A DNA stretch of 64,000 nucleotides from CAG-303 sp034172985 (GCA_034172985.1 JAXFDY010000199.1:1-64000), one strand, 5' to 3'; positions 16,641-26,625 are shown, numbered from the stretch's first letter. Notes: a model not told the origin generated them from the sequence alone. Translations and numbers: made by a program.

Positions 16641-18017
16641 ATGAAAAAATATACCGGACATGTTATAAAAAGTGTAAAAACAGGATCTATTGCTGAAGAA
16701 CTTGAAATTGAAGCAGGAGATATTCTTTTAAAAATAAACAATGAGATTTTGGAAGATGTTTTTGATTATCAGTATATGCAGGAAGAAGAATATCTGGAGA
16801 TTCTGATTCGGAAAGCTTCCGGTGAGGAATGGATTCTGGAGGTAGAAAAAGATTATGATGAAGATTTAGGCATGGAATTTGAGCAGGGACTGATGGATGA
16901 CTATCGTTCCTGCACAAATAAGTGCATTTTTTGTTTTATTGACCAGATGCCTAAAGGCATGAGAGAGACACTCTATTTTAAAGATGATGACTCACGACTT
17001 TCTTTTCTGCAGGGTAATTATGTTACTTTGACTAATATGTCTGACAAGGATATCGATAGAATTATTAAATATCATTTGTTTCCCATTAATATATCAGTAC
17101 AGACAACAAATCCCGAATTAAGGTGTAAAATGCTGAATAATCGTTTTGCCGGAGAAGCATTGAAAAAAATCCACCGGCTTGCAGAGGCATGTATCGAGAT
17201 GAATGGACAAATTGTTCTTTGCAAAGGAGTAAACGACGGTGTGGAGTTACAAAAGTCCATTGAAGATTTAGCTAAGTATCTGCCTCATATGAGAAGCGTT
17301 TCTGTGGTTCCTGCCGGGTTGACAAAATATCGTGATGGATTGTATCCTCTGAAAATGTTTTCAAAAGAAGATGCATGTCAGGTTATTGATATGATTGAAG
17401 GTTATCAGGAGCGATATTACAGGGAGTATGGACTTCATTTTATTCATGCCAGTGATGAATGGTATATTCTGGCTGAAAGAGACTTTCCTCAGGAAGAGAG
17501 TTATGATGGATATATCCAGCTGGAAAACGGTGTTGGAATGATGCGGCTGTTATATGAAGAATATACGGAAGCTCTGGAACAGACAAAAGGAAACCAAATA
17601 TCACGAACAATCTCGGTAGCAACGGGAGTTTTGGCATATGATATGATATGCAGACTGGCTCTCATGGCAAAACAGAAATTTCCAAATCTGGATATTCGCG
17701 TTTATATGATAAAGAATGAGTTTTTCGGAGAGACAATTACAGTTTCGGGATTGCTGACAGGATGTGATATTATAAACCAGCTGAAAGGAAAAGAATTAGG
17801 AGAAACCCTTCTTCTTCCATGTAATGTTCTTCGTGCAGGAGAGGAAGTTTTTCTGGATGATGTCACGTTGGAAGAAGTCAAAACAACTTTACAAGTAGAT
17901 ATAAATATTGTAAAATCGGGTGGGAAAGATTTGCTGGACTCATTCACCGGCAGTCAGAAACAGGAGAAAAGTAACCAGGATGGCTTTGTATACCAGAAAT
18001 GCTATCCGGAGAAATAA
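16641..18017 (+). CDS. PDZ-radical SAM protein (DUF512 family)
   Basis: The 458-residue protein has an N-terminal PDZ-like segment (about 1-65, GSIAEELEIEAGDILLKINNE), then a radical SAM-like cysteine cluster CTNKCIFCF (C-x3-C-x2-C spacing is visible) and the DUF512 C-terminal part with GVGMMR and an SVATGVLAYDM region. Function is not established for the family. It is co-directional with der, which follows after 12 bases; this order is common in Clostridia. No signal peptide is seen, so it should be cytoplasmic. Confidence 0.88.
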   Translation: MKKYTGHVIKSVKTGSIAEELEIEAGDILLKINNEILEDVFDYQYMQEEEYLEILIRKASGEEWILEVEKDYDEDLGMEFEQGLMDDYRSCTNKCIFCFIDQMPKGMRETLYFKDDDSRLSFLQGNYVTLTNMSDKDIDRIIKYHLFPINISVQTTNPELRCKMLNNRFAGEALKKIHRLAEACIEMNGQIVLCKGVNDGVELQKSIEDLAKYLPHMRSVSVVPAGLTKYRDGLYPLKMFSKEDACQVIDMIEGYQERYYREYGLHFIHASDEWYILAERDFPQEESYDGYIQLENGVGMMRLLYEEYTEALEQTKGNQISRTISVATGVLAYDMICRLALMAKQKFPNLDIRVYMIKNEFFGETITVSGLLTGCDIINQLKGKELGETLLLPCNVLRAGEEVFLDDVTLEEVKTTLQVDINIVKSGGKDLLDSFTGSQKQEKSNQDGFVYQKCYPEK

Positions 18018-18029
18018 ATGGAGGTAAAT

Positions 18030-19370
18030 ATGAGTAAACCGATAGTAGCCATTGTTGGAAGACCAAATGTGGGAAAGTCGACACTCTTTAATGCTTTGGC
18101 CGGAGAACAGATATCTATAGTGAAGGATACACCGGGTATTACAAGAGATCGAATATATGCAGATATCACATGGCTTGATAAAACTTTTACATTAATAGAT
18201 ACCGGAGGTATTGAACCGGATAGTAACGATATCATTCTTTCTCAAATGCGTGAACAGGCTCAGATTGCTATTGATACAGCGGACGTGATCATCTTTATTG
18301 TCGATGTAAAGCAGGGTCTTATAGATAGTGATTCCAAAGTTGCAGATATGCTTAGAAGAAGTCGTAAACCGGTAGTGCTGGTTGTAAATAAGGTTGATAA
18401 CTTCAAAAAATATAATGCAGATATTTATGAATTTTATAATCTGGGAATCGGAGATCCTGTTCCAATTTCAGCCGCTTCAAGACTGGGAATCGGTGATATG
18501 CTGGAAGAAGTGACAGCACATTTTAAAGATACACAGGGTGAAGAAGAGGAAGATGACAGACCACGAATTGCCATCGTAGGAAAGCCAAATGTTGGAAAGT
18601 CTTCTATGATTAATAAACTGCTGGGTGAAAAACGACTGATTGTTTCAGATATTGCCGGAACTACAAGAGATGCTGTGGATGCCGTGGTAAAACGAAACGG
18701 CAAAGAGTATGTTTTTATTGATACTGCAGGTTTACGAAGAAAAAATAAAATAAAAGAGGAAATTGAAAAGTATTCGATTATCCGGACTGTCACTGCGGTA
18801 GAAAGAGCAGATGTTGTTGTTGTCGTTATTGATGCCACGGAGGGCGTGACCGAACAGGATGCAAAAATCGCAGGAATTGCCCATGAACGGGGAAAAGGAA
18901 TTATTATTGCCGTAAATAAATGGGATGCTGTGGAAGGAAAAAATGATAAGACCATTTATGAGCACACAAATAAAATAAAAGAAACACTTGCGTTTATGCC
19001 ATATGCGGAGATGATTTTTATTTCGGCAGAAACCGGACAGCGTCTGAATAAGCTTTTTGATATGATTGATGTCGTTATTGAAAATCATGCCATGAGAATT
19101 GCTACCGGAGTATTAAACGAAATTATGGCAGAAGCAGTAACGTTGCAGCAGCCGCCTTCTGACAGAGGTAAGCGTTTAAAGCTTTATTATATCACGCAGG
19201 TTGCAGTGAAACCGCCAACATTTGTTATCTTTGTAAATGATAAGGAACTGATGCATTTCTCGTATACCAGATATATTGAAAATAAAATACGGGAAGCTTT
19301 CGGATTTAAGGGCACACCGTTGAAGTTTATTATCAGGGAACGCAAGGGTGACGGAAAAGATACAAAATAA
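18030..19370 (+). CDS. der: Ribosome-associated GTPase Der (EngA)
   Basis: The 446-residue protein has two tandem GTPase domains: the first with GRPNVGKST (about 9-17) and NKVD, the second with GKPNVGKSS (about 180-188), DTAGLRR and NKWD, then a KH-like C-terminal domain (QPPSDRGKRLKLYYITQ). Der is needed for 50S assembly. The start at 18030 follows GGAGG; the in-frame ATG at 18018 lies just upstream of that site. plsY and gpsA follow, a common operon. Confidence 0.97.
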   Translation: MSKPIVAIVGRPNVGKSTLFNALAGEQISIVKDTPGITRDRIYADITWLDKTFTLIDTGGIEPDSNDIILSQMREQAQIAIDTADVIIFIVDVKQGLIDSDSKVADMLRRSRKPVVLVVNKVDNFKKYNADIYEFYNLGIGDPVPISAASRLGIGDMLEEVTAHFKDTQGEEEEDDRPRIAIVGKPNVGKSSMINKLLGEKRLIVSDIAGTTRDAVDAVVKRNGKEYVFIDTAGLRRKNKIKEEIEKYSIIRTVTAVERADVVVVVIDATEGVTEQDAKIAGIAHERGKGIIIAVNKWDAVEGKNDKTIYEHTNKIKETLAFMPYAEMIFISAETGQRLNKLFDMIDVVIENHAMRIATGVLNEIMAEAVTLQQPPSDRGKRLKLYYITQVAVKPPTFVIFVNDKELMHFSYTRYIENKIREAFGFKGTPLKFIIRERKGDGKDTK

Positions 19371-19392
19371 CAGATGAAAGGGAGAGGAAAAA

Positions 19393-20121
19393 ATGGTGAT
19401 TGTATATAGAATTATATGCATTTTAATAGGATATATTTTTGGAATATTTCAGACGGGATATATTTACGGAAAGTTACACCATATTGATATCAGGGATTAT
19501 GGCAGTCATAATTCCGGTACAACAAATGTTTCAAGAATATTTGGTAAAAAAATAGGAACATTAACTTATTTTATGGATGCGATAAAAGGTTTGCTGGCAC
19601 TTTTGCTGGTTCGATTATTATGTCATGCAGAGATATTTGATTTATCGCTGGCAGCAGATGAAGGTGCGTTCTTTTACATCCTTTCTATGTATACAGGAAT
19701 TGGAGTTGTGTTAGGACATAATTATCCATTCTATATGGGATTTAAGGGTGGAAAAGGGATTGCCGCATCTTCCGGCGTAATCTTTGGTATGTTTCAGTGG
19801 ATTATTTTCTGGTGCTGCTTTATTCTTTTTTTTGGAACCACATTGCCTAGCAAATATGTGTCACTTGGTTCTATTGTTATGATGACTGCATATTTTATTC
19901 TGACGGTTATTCTTGGACAAATGGATTTACTTCCTGTAACAAAAGCCTCAGGAATGCTGCCGGAAATATATATTCTCGCATTTATATTTTCAGGTATGGC
20001 TATCTGGAAGCATCGTGAAAATATTAAGCGTCTGATTAACGGCACAGAAAGCAAAATTTTCCAGAAGAGCAAAAAAACTTTGATTGAACAGGGTGTAGTG
20101 AATCTGGAAGATAAGAAATAG
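19393..20121 (+). CDS. plsY: Acyl-phosphate:glycerol-3-phosphate acyltransferase PlsY
   Basis: The 242-residue integral membrane protein has about five hydrophobic segments. PlsY motifs are GSHNSGTTNVSRIFG (motif 1), GHNYPFYMGFKGGKGIAAS (motifs with the phosphate-loop glycines) and a final IWKHRENIKRLINGTESK (motif 3). It acylates glycerol-3-phosphate using acyl-phosphate, the first step of phospholipid synthesis. It is about 35 residues longer than average, from a charged C-terminal tail after motif 3. gpsA, which makes the substrate, follows 13 bases later. Confidence 0.96.
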   Translation: MVIVYRIICILIGYIFGIFQTGYIYGKLHHIDIRDYGSHNSGTTNVSRIFGKKIGTLTYFMDAIKGLLALLLVRLLCHAEIFDLSLAADEGAFFYILSMYTGIGVVLGHNYPFYMGFKGGKGIAASSGVIFGMFQWIIFWCCFILFFGTTLPSKYVSLGSIVMMTAYFILTVILGQMDLLPVTKASGMLPEIYILAFIFSGMAIWKHRENIKRLINGTESKIFQKSKKTLIEQGVVNLEDKK

Positions 20122-20134
20122 AAGGAGACCAAAG

Positions 20135-21142
20135 ATGGCAAAAGTAGGTATTTTAGGGGCCGGCGCATGGGGAATCGCACTGGGCCTTGTATTGCATAAG
20201 AATGGACATCAGGTTACGATGTGGACTTGTGTCGAGAGTGAAGCTGAGATGCTTCTGAAAGACAGAGAACATAAATCCTCTCTTCCCGGGGTAAAGCTGC
20301 CGGAAGATATGAAGATTACCATGGATATAGAAGAGGCTGTGAAAGGTATGGATCTGGTGGTAATGGCAGTTGCTTCCAGATTTACCCGTGAAACCGCTGC
20401 GAAATTAAAAAATATCGCTGTGACAGACCAAAAAATATTAAATGTGTCAAAAGGGATTGAGGATACTACACTTATGACATTGACAGAGGTAATATTGGAT
20501 GAAGTACCTATTGTGGATGTGGCGGTTCTGTCAGGACCAAGCCATGCTGAAGAAGTTGGAAGAGGACTTCCAACTACCGTTGTAGCAGGTGCTTCCAGAA
20601 GAGAAACCGCTGTATATATACAGGAATTATTTATGAATGATGTTTTTCGTGTATATACCAGTCCTGATGTAAAAGGAATGGAACTGGGAGGAGCTTTGAA
20701 AAATGTCATTGCTCTTGCTGCAGGTATTGCAGATGGAGCAGGATGCGGTGATAATACAAAGGCTGCCCTGATTACAAGGGGAATTGCGGAAATATCAAGA
20801 CTCGGAGTAAAAATGGGTGGCAATATTAATACATTTAGCGGTTTGTCAGGTATCGGAGATTTGATTGTTACTTGCGCCAGTATGCATAGTAGAAACCGAC
20901 GTGCAGGAATTCTCATAGGGCAGGGAAAGTCAATGGATGAAGCGATGACTGAAGTCCATGCAGTTGTCGAAGGAGTGTATTCGGCGAAAGCGGCATATAA
21001 ACTGGCTGAAAAGTATCAGGTATCCATGCCGATTGTAGAACAGGTAAATAAAGTATTATTTGAAGGTAAAGATGTACGACAGGCTTTACAGGATTTAATG
21101 AAGAGAGAAAAGAGAGATGAAATAATAGAAGGATGGAAGTAA
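20135..21142 (+). CDS. gpsA: NAD(P)-dependent glycerol-3-phosphate dehydrogenase
   Basis: The 335-residue enzyme reduces dihydroxyacetone phosphate to glycerol-3-phosphate, supplying PlsY. It has the nucleotide-binding GAGAWGIALG (residues 7-16), SKGIE, SGPSHAEEV, the catalytic-lysine region GALKNVIALAAGIADG, and SGIGDLIVTC with a later VHAVVEGVYSAKA. The length is normal. The cardiolipin synthase gene overlaps its last 10 bases. Confidence 0.97.
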   Translation: MAKVGILGAGAWGIALGLVLHKNGHQVTMWTCVESEAEMLLKDREHKSSLPGVKLPEDMKITMDIEEAVKGMDLVVMAVASRFTRETAAKLKNIAVTDQKILNVSKGIEDTTLMTLTEVILDEVPIVDVAVLSGPSHAEEVGRGLPTTVVAGASRRETAVYIQELFMNDVFRVYTSPDVKGMELGGALKNVIALAAGIADGAGCGDNTKAALITRGIAEISRLGVKMGGNINTFSGLSGIGDLIVTCASMHSRNRRAGILIGQGKSMDEAMTEVHAVVEGVYSAKAAYKLAEKYQVSMPIVEQVNKVLFEGKDVRQALQDLMKREKRDEIIEGWK

Positions 21143-22680
21143 AATTTGAACATGGAAAAAGAAAAGTTTTAAGAGTAATATTTGGTCGAACCGTACTTCT
21201 TTTTGCTTCACTGCTGATTCAGCTTGGTATTCTTATGTTCTTTATGGTTTGTTTGTCTGAATACCTGAAGTATTATTATTGGGTAAGTGTCGCCATATCT
21301 GTTTTAATGCTGATATTTATATTGAATGGAGATGATAATCCGGCTTATAAACTTGCATGGGGAATACCGGTTGCACTTTTTTCTGTGTTTGGAGTGCTGT
21401 TTTATCTGTTTGTGCATATTCAGCCTCACAGGAAAATGATTGATCACCGTTTATCTGTTGTTTGTAATGATACAAAAGAATATATGCATCAGGATCAGGA
21501 GACCATGGAAAGTTTGAGACAGGATGATCCCCAGATAGCAAGACTGGTACAGTATATGAATACGGAAGGACCCTTTCCGATATGTGCAAATTCAGATGTA
21601 AAATTTTATCCTGTAGGAGAAATCTGGTATCAGGATATGTTGAAACGTTTGAAGGACGCAAAAGAATTTATTTTTATAGAATTCTTTATTGTCAACTTTG
21701 GAAAAATGTGGGATGAGGTTTTTGAAATATTAAAAGAAAAAGCCAAAGAAGGAGTAGAAATCCGTTTTATGTACGATGGAACCTGTACGTTCTTCCGGCT
21801 TCCTCATGATTTCCCAAGATTTTTGGAGGAAAACGGGATAAAATGCAGAATTTTTTCACCGATTCGTCCTGCATTATCAACATACCAGAACAACAGAGAT
21901 CATAGGAAAATCGTAGTGATCGATGGAACATATGCATATACAGGCGGAGTTAATCTGGCAGATGAATATATTAATGAAATAGAGCGTTTTGGTCATTGGA
22001 AAGACACTGCTGTAGAACTTACAGGGGAAGTGGTAGACAGATTTACAGTTTTATTTTTGCAGAACTGGAATCTGTACAATAAAAATACAGAAGATATTTC
22101 AGGATATATAAGAAAAAATTCTGTCGCATCAGAAGGATACGTTATGGCATATACAGATAGTCCTTTTGATCATGAACAGATTGGCGAAAATGTTTATCTG
22201 GATATTTTGAATACAGCAACGGATTATGTACATATTATGTCCCCATATCTGATTTTAGATGATAATATGATATCAGCAATGTCATATGCTGTAAAACGAG
22301 GGGTGGATGTAAAAATTATTATGCCTCATATTACAGATAAACCATATGCGTATATACTTGCACGAAATTATTATGAGACATTGATAAAAAAAGGTGTTCG
22401 TATTTTTGAATATACGCCTGGATTTATTCATGCAAAGGAATTTATCAGTGATGATAAAGAAGCTGTGGTAGGTTCGATTAATCTTGATTATCGCAGCCTT
22501 TATCTGAATTTTGAATGTGCAGCATATATGTATCATGTTGCAGCTGTAGGAGCTGCCGAGACAGATTTTCAGGAGACACTTCAGAAATGCGAGGAAATCA
22601 CTCTTGAAGATTGCAAAAATTATAGTAAATTAAAACGATTACTTGGAAAAGTCATGTGGCTGTTTTCACCACTTATGTAA
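21133..22680 (+). CDS. cls: Cardiolipin synthase (phospholipase D superfamily)
   Basis: The 515-residue protein has two N-terminal membrane segments (about 15-60 and 72-95) and two PLD catalytic motifs: HRKIVVIDGTYAYTGG in the middle and HAKEFISDDKEAVVGS near the C-terminus (HxK-x4-D pattern; the second has HAKEFISDD). It condenses phosphatidylglycerol molecules into cardiolipin at the membrane. The ATG overlaps the gpsA end and has GAAGG immediately before it, too close for ideal initiation, so translational coupling with gpsA is likely. Confidence 0.93.
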   Translation: MEVKFEHGKRKVLRVIFGRTVLLFASLLIQLGILMFFMVCLSEYLKYYYWVSVAISVLMLIFILNGDDNPAYKLAWGIPVALFSVFGVLFYLFVHIQPHRKMIDHRLSVVCNDTKEYMHQDQETMESLRQDDPQIARLVQYMNTEGPFPICANSDVKFYPVGEIWYQDMLKRLKDAKEFIFIEFFIVNFGKMWDEVFEILKEKAKEGVEIRFMYDGTCTFFRLPHDFPRFLEENGIKCRIFSPIRPALSTYQNNRDHRKIVVIDGTYAYTGGVNLADEYINEIERFGHWKDTAVELTGEVVDRFTVLFLQNWNLYNKNTEDISGYIRKNSVASEGYVMAYTDSPFDHEQIGENVYLDILNTATDYVHIMSPYLILDDNMISAMSYAVKRGVDVKIIMPHITDKPYAYILARNYYETLIKKGVRIFEYTPGFIHAKEFISDDKEAVVGSINLDYRSLYLNFECAAYMYHVAAVGAAETDFQETLQKCEEITLEDCKNYSKLKRLLGKVMWLFSPLM

Positions 22681-22721
22681 AATGTTTTCAGGTATTTCAA
22701 ATGAAAGGAGATTAAGAAACC

Positions 22722-23999
22722 ATGGAAAAGAAGCCATTCGTAACATTAGAGCAGGTAAAGGAGATTACAAAAACATATCCGACTCCTTTTCATATTTATG
22801 ATGAAAGAGGGATTCGTGAAAATGCAGCAAAGGTAAAACAGGCATTTTCCTGGAACAAGGGATTTCGTGAATATTTTGCAGTAAAGGCAACGCCAAATCC
22901 GTTTCTTATTAATATTTTAAAGGAATATGGCTGTGGTGTAGATTGTTCCTCTATGACAGAGTTGATTATGGCAGATAAAATGGGATTTGCCAGTGACAAG
23001 ATGGTAGATGGTATCATGTTCTCATCAAATGCCACACCTGCAGAGGAATTTGTTTATGCGAGAAAGCTGGGGGCAATCATTAATCTTGATGATTTTACTA
23101 TGGTTGATTTCCTTGAAAAAACAGCGGGAATTCCGGAAAAGATTTGTTGCAGATACAATCCGGGAGGGGAATTCAAAATCAGTACAACGATTATGGATAA
23201 TCCGGGAGATGCAAAATATGGCATGACCAAGGATCAGATGATCGAGGCATATAAGATCTTAAAATCCAAGGGTGTTAAAGAATTTGGTATACATGCATTT
23301 TTGGCAAGCAATACAGTAACAAATGAATATTATCCTACACTTGCAAAGGAATTGTTCGAGCTGGCAGTTGAATTAAAAGAAAAGACAGGTGCAAATATAA
23401 CATTCATTAATCTTTCCGGAGGTATCGGAATCCCTTATACTCCGGACAAGGAGCCAAATGATATTCTTGTAATCGGTGAAAGGGTAAAACAGGTTTATGA
23501 AGAAGTACTTGTTCCGGCGGGATTAGGAAATGTGGCATTATATACAGAACTGGGAAGATTTATGATGGGTCCGTATGGTGCACTTGTAACACAGGCTGTT
23601 CATGAAAAGCATATTTACAAGGAATATATCGGATGTGATGCCTGTGCAGCAAATCTGATGAGACCGGCTATGTATGGTGCTTACCATCATATTACCGTCC
23701 TTGGAAAAGAAAATGAGCCTTGTGATCATAAATATGATGTAACCGGTTCTCTGTGTGAAAACAATGATAAGTTTGCCATTGACAGGATGCTTCCAAAAAT
23801 TGATATGGGCGATTATCTTTATATACATGATGCAGGTGCACATGGTTTTGCTATGGGATATAATTATAATGGAAAATTAAAATCAGCTGAATTACTGCTG
23901 AAAGAAGATGGTTCTGTTCAGATGATCCGAAGAGCAGAAACTGTGAAAGATTATCTGGCTACTTTTGATTTTTGTGATATCTTTAAGGATGTGGAGTAA
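22722..23999 (+). CDS. lysA: Diaminopimelate decarboxylase-type PLP enzyme
   Basis: The 425-residue fold-type III decarboxylase has the PLP lysine K55 in YFAVKATPNP, the glycine-rich NLSGGIGIPY phosphate loop, ELGRFMMGPYG, and a C-terminal GSLCENNDKFAIDRMLP box corresponding to the CESxD active-site motif. LysA makes L-lysine from meso-diaminopimelate. In this box the serine and glycine of the classic CESGD are replaced (CENND), as in some clostridial homologues, so another amino-acid substrate is possible. AAAGGAG precedes the start. Confidence 0.82.
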   Translation: MEKKPFVTLEQVKEITKTYPTPFHIYDERGIRENAAKVKQAFSWNKGFREYFAVKATPNPFLINILKEYGCGVDCSSMTELIMADKMGFASDKMVDGIMFSSNATPAEEFVYARKLGAIINLDDFTMVDFLEKTAGIPEKICCRYNPGGEFKISTTIMDNPGDAKYGMTKDQMIEAYKILKSKGVKEFGIHAFLASNTVTNEYYPTLAKELFELAVELKEKTGANITFINLSGGIGIPYTPDKEPNDILVIGERVKQVYEEVLVPAGLGNVALYTELGRFMMGPYGALVTQAVHEKHIYKEYIGCDACAANLMRPAMYGAYHHITVLGKENEPCDHKYDVTGSLCENNDKFAIDRMLPKIDMGDYLYIHDAGAHGFAMGYNYNGKLKSAELLLKEDGSVQMIRRAETVKDYLATFDFCDIFKDVE

Positions 24000-24005
24000 A
24001 ATTAT

Positions 24006-25436
24006 ATGAGGTATTTGGAGAAAGAAATTGTAAACGGAAGAAATCCGGAAGAGAATATTCCTCAATTTATCGCAGCCCTGATGGATATTTATCACAAATA
24101 TTCATATGTTAAGCTATCTTTAAACTATTTCACTTATTATGAGATGGCAGGTGAAACAAAGATAACAGATGAAAGACTGGTCAATGATACAAAAAAATTA
24201 AATGCGATTGTAAAGAAGCTTTCATCTGAAGATGAGTCAGAGTTAGATTGTGCAGTAAAAGAAACAGAAGTTTTAAGAAATGACGTTATTCAGATGATGA
24301 ATGGATTAACTGCATGGATTGATATTTTTAATATCTATGAATACTGTCTGAACAGAGTGGAATATCAGTATAAAGACGGAGAAGAGTTTTTACATCAGTC
24401 AGATGAAGAGCTTACAAGAGATATACTGAAATATATTTTGAGTGATAAAGATCATGTTGTGATGAACGGAAAAATCAGTGAGACAGTTCGTCAGTTGCCG
24501 ATTCGTATGACAAAGAGCCGATTTTTTGAATTACTGAAAGAGGGCATGAAAGTATATAAAGATAGTGAAAAGGGCAGTGTCAATGACTTCCTTTATATGC
24601 TTAGAACTGTATCTACATTGGATATTTCAGATGAGGCATTTAAAATTTCGGATGATCTAAATGAAATTTATCGGGAATTTTCTAATACAGACTTTGCAAA
24701 ATTAGAAGAAGAGGGTTATAATCAGCTTAGGGCAAAGTTAAACTATGCCGTTGAATATATTCAGAATGCTGTAGATTACTATATGATGCTGGCAGAAAAT
24801 ATCAATGATATTTATGTGATTCTCATCAGTTCAAAAGCATATCTGATCAATAAAGTGCCAAATCTCCTTAAGGGGTATGAAAAGAATCATGTTTCATCCA
24901 TTCAGGACACAAAAGTTATAGAGAACTGTGCCCGTCTTGTGGAAAAGGAAAATCAGTTGTTTGATGGCACTTCCTATGAAGAGATCTGTGAAGAGATTGA
25001 AGATGGATTCCTTTTTCTTGAGGGAAAACAGGAAAAATATTCTGAGATATTTCAAAAATATAGTTATCTGACAGAGACAATCTGCCAGAAAGACAGCGAT
25101 ATCGCTATCTTGTTCTCGAAAATCGATAAGCTGGTTTCCGGCAGCGTTTTTGCCGGATTCGAAGATGAGGACGAACTTCATGAGATGGCGGATATGCAGT
25201 ATATCACTGAAGAGGAAACTGTTTTGGAACAGGAGCTGACAGATTTTTTTAAATCTCATAACAAAAATATTAATCGTGCGGTGATGGCTCATGTGTTGGC
25301 TGAATTACCTGTGTTTTTTAATAATGTAGAAGAAATAAAGAATTATATTTATGCTGCATTAACAGGTTGCAGGGACAAGGCCGAAAAGGCTGCTGTCACA
25401 GAAATATTTTTGTCTATGATAAATGAAGAACAGTAG
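24006..25436 (+). CDS. Unknown acidic, all-helical protein
   Basis: The 476-residue product has no motif I recognise. It is strongly acidic, predicted mostly alpha-helical, without signal peptide or membrane segment; a long charged stretch and phrases such as EICEEIEDGFLFLEGKQEKY suggest coiled or helical-repeat structure. It starts 6 bases after lysA and is followed by a second unknown gene after 24 bases, so it is likely co-transcribed with lysA. Base composition and codon use look like its neighbours. I propose no function. Confidence 0.85.
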   Translation: MRYLEKEIVNGRNPEENIPQFIAALMDIYHKYSYVKLSLNYFTYYEMAGETKITDERLVNDTKKLNAIVKKLSSEDESELDCAVKETEVLRNDVIQMMNGLTAWIDIFNIYEYCLNRVEYQYKDGEEFLHQSDEELTRDILKYILSDKDHVVMNGKISETVRQLPIRMTKSRFFELLKEGMKVYKDSEKGSVNDFLYMLRTVSTLDISDEAFKISDDLNEIYREFSNTDFAKLEEEGYNQLRAKLNYAVEYIQNAVDYYMMLAENINDIYVILISSKAYLINKVPNLLKGYEKNHVSSIQDTKVIENCARLVEKENQLFDGTSYEEICEEIEDGFLFLEGKQEKYSEIFQKYSYLTETICQKDSDIAILFSKIDKLVSGSVFAGFEDEDELHEMADMQYITEEETVLEQELTDFFKSHNKNINRAVMAHVLAELPVFFNNVEEIKNYIYAALTGCRDKAEKAAVTEIFLSMINEEQ

Positions 25437-25460
25437 ATATGTTATGGAGGAGAGAATGGC

Positions 25461-25769
25461 ATGGAATTTTATGAGCATCTGTATGTCGGAAAAAAGATTG
25501 CAGATAAATCAGAAATGATAAAGACCAAATTAATAAAAAACGAATTTGTTCCGTTTGTACATGTTATTCTTCTTCCATTAACAGAAGACGGAATTCTTGA
25601 AATTTATCCTGCATATATCTTAAGACAGCCTCTCTATCAGAAGAGTACGTTAAAGGTTGTAGGAATAGCAGCGGATCATAGTGAAGCTTGTGAAATGGTA
25701 CAGGATATTGTGAATGAGTGCTTGAAAACGGTGGGAAATATTGATTTGAGAAACTATTTAAAGTTTTGA
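25461..25769 (+). CDS. Unknown 102-residue protein
   Basis: A short soluble protein with alternating strands and helices (EFVPFVHVILLPLTEDGILEIYP). No known motif. GGAGG lies upstream of the ATG. It is encoded directly between the helical unknown protein and the YtfI-like gene, with 24- and 13-base gaps, in the same direction. The reading frame, spacing and codon use support a real gene. Confidence 0.8.
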   Translation: MEFYEHLYVGKKIADKSEMIKTKLIKNEFVPFVHVILLPLTEDGILEIYPAYILRQPLYQKSTLKVVGIAADHSEACEMVQDIVNECLKTVGNIDLRNYLKF

Positions 25770-25782
25770 TAAAGGAAGAAAT

Positions 25783-26616
25783 ATGTTAGGGATTTTATTG
25801 ACGATATTAAAAATATTGGGCATAATTCTGCTATCGGCGCTACTGCTGATAATTTTAATTTTGTGCGTTCTTCTTTTTGTGCCTGTCAGATATTCTTTTC
25901 GAGGAAAATTAGAAAACGAATATTTCATTACCGGAAAAGTCACGTGGCTTTGTTCTCTGCTCTATGTGCCAATTACACTGGATGAAAAAGGCTTGCATAC
26001 GGATTTTAGGATTTTGGGATTTAAGCCTGGAAGAAGAAAAAAGAAAAAGAAGAGAAACATCCAGCAAACCGAACAGGAAAACAAACAGAAAACTGAACGG
26101 AGAGTTGAAACAAAAGTTGAAACAAAAATTGAAGAAAAAATTGAAGAAAAAATCGAACAGGATGAAAGTATATTTTATAAAATATATGAAAAAATATATC
26201 ATAGAGTTACGAAAATAATCAATCTTATTCAGGAAAAAATAAAGGGATTAAAACAACTGAATGCAAAAAAGAATCAGATTCTTGATTTTTTCTGTGAACA
26301 GGAGTCTGTAGAAGCAAAAGAAAAAACCATAAAAATCGTCAAAAAGGCACTACATCATATTATGCCTTATCGTCTGGAAGCATATATCAAATTTGGATTG
26401 GAATATCCGGATGAAACCGGAAAAGTATATGCAGTGCTGACAACTTTGTATGGTGTTTATGGGAAACATCTTGAGTTAGTTCCTGATTTCGAAAATAAAG
26501 TTCTGGAAGGAAATTTTAAATTAAAAGGAAGAATAAGATTGTTAAATGTAATATATTATGCTATATATTTATATAGAATTAAGAAGCTGAAGGAATTTAT
26601 CAGTCTGTTAAAGTAG
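25783..26616 (+). CDS. DUF2953 membrane protein (YtfI-like)
   Basis: The 277-residue protein has a strong N-terminal membrane segment (about residues 5-33), a beta-rich part (RYSFRGKLENEYFITGKVTWLCSLLYVPI), and a charged linker. The linker has a run of lysines and tandem ETKVETKIEEKIEEK repeats (about 85-127). The C-terminal domain includes YIKFGLEYPDETGKVYAVLTTLYG. The DUF2953 protein YtfI is next to gerW/ytfJ in Bacillus, and this gene is 9 bases before gerW here, which supports a sporulation link. Biochemical role unknown. Confidence 0.83.
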   Translation: MLGILLTILKILGIILLSALLLIILILCVLLFVPVRYSFRGKLENEYFITGKVTWLCSLLYVPITLDEKGLHTDFRILGFKPGRRKKKKKRNIQQTEQENKQKTERRVETKVETKIEEKIEEKIEQDESIFYKIYEKIYHRVTKIINLIQEKIKGLKQLNAKKNQILDFFCEQESVEAKEKTIKIVKKALHHIMPYRLEAYIKFGLEYPDETGKVYAVLTTLYGVYGKHLELVPDFENKVLEGNFKLKGRIRLLNVIYYAIYLYRIKKLKEFISLLK

Positions 26617-26625
26617 GAGGATATT

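Noticed and set aside
20209..20916. 235-residue open frame antisense to gpsA
   Set aside because: Opposite a complete, motif-rich gpsA, no ribosome site, low-complexity serine- and isoleucine-rich product.
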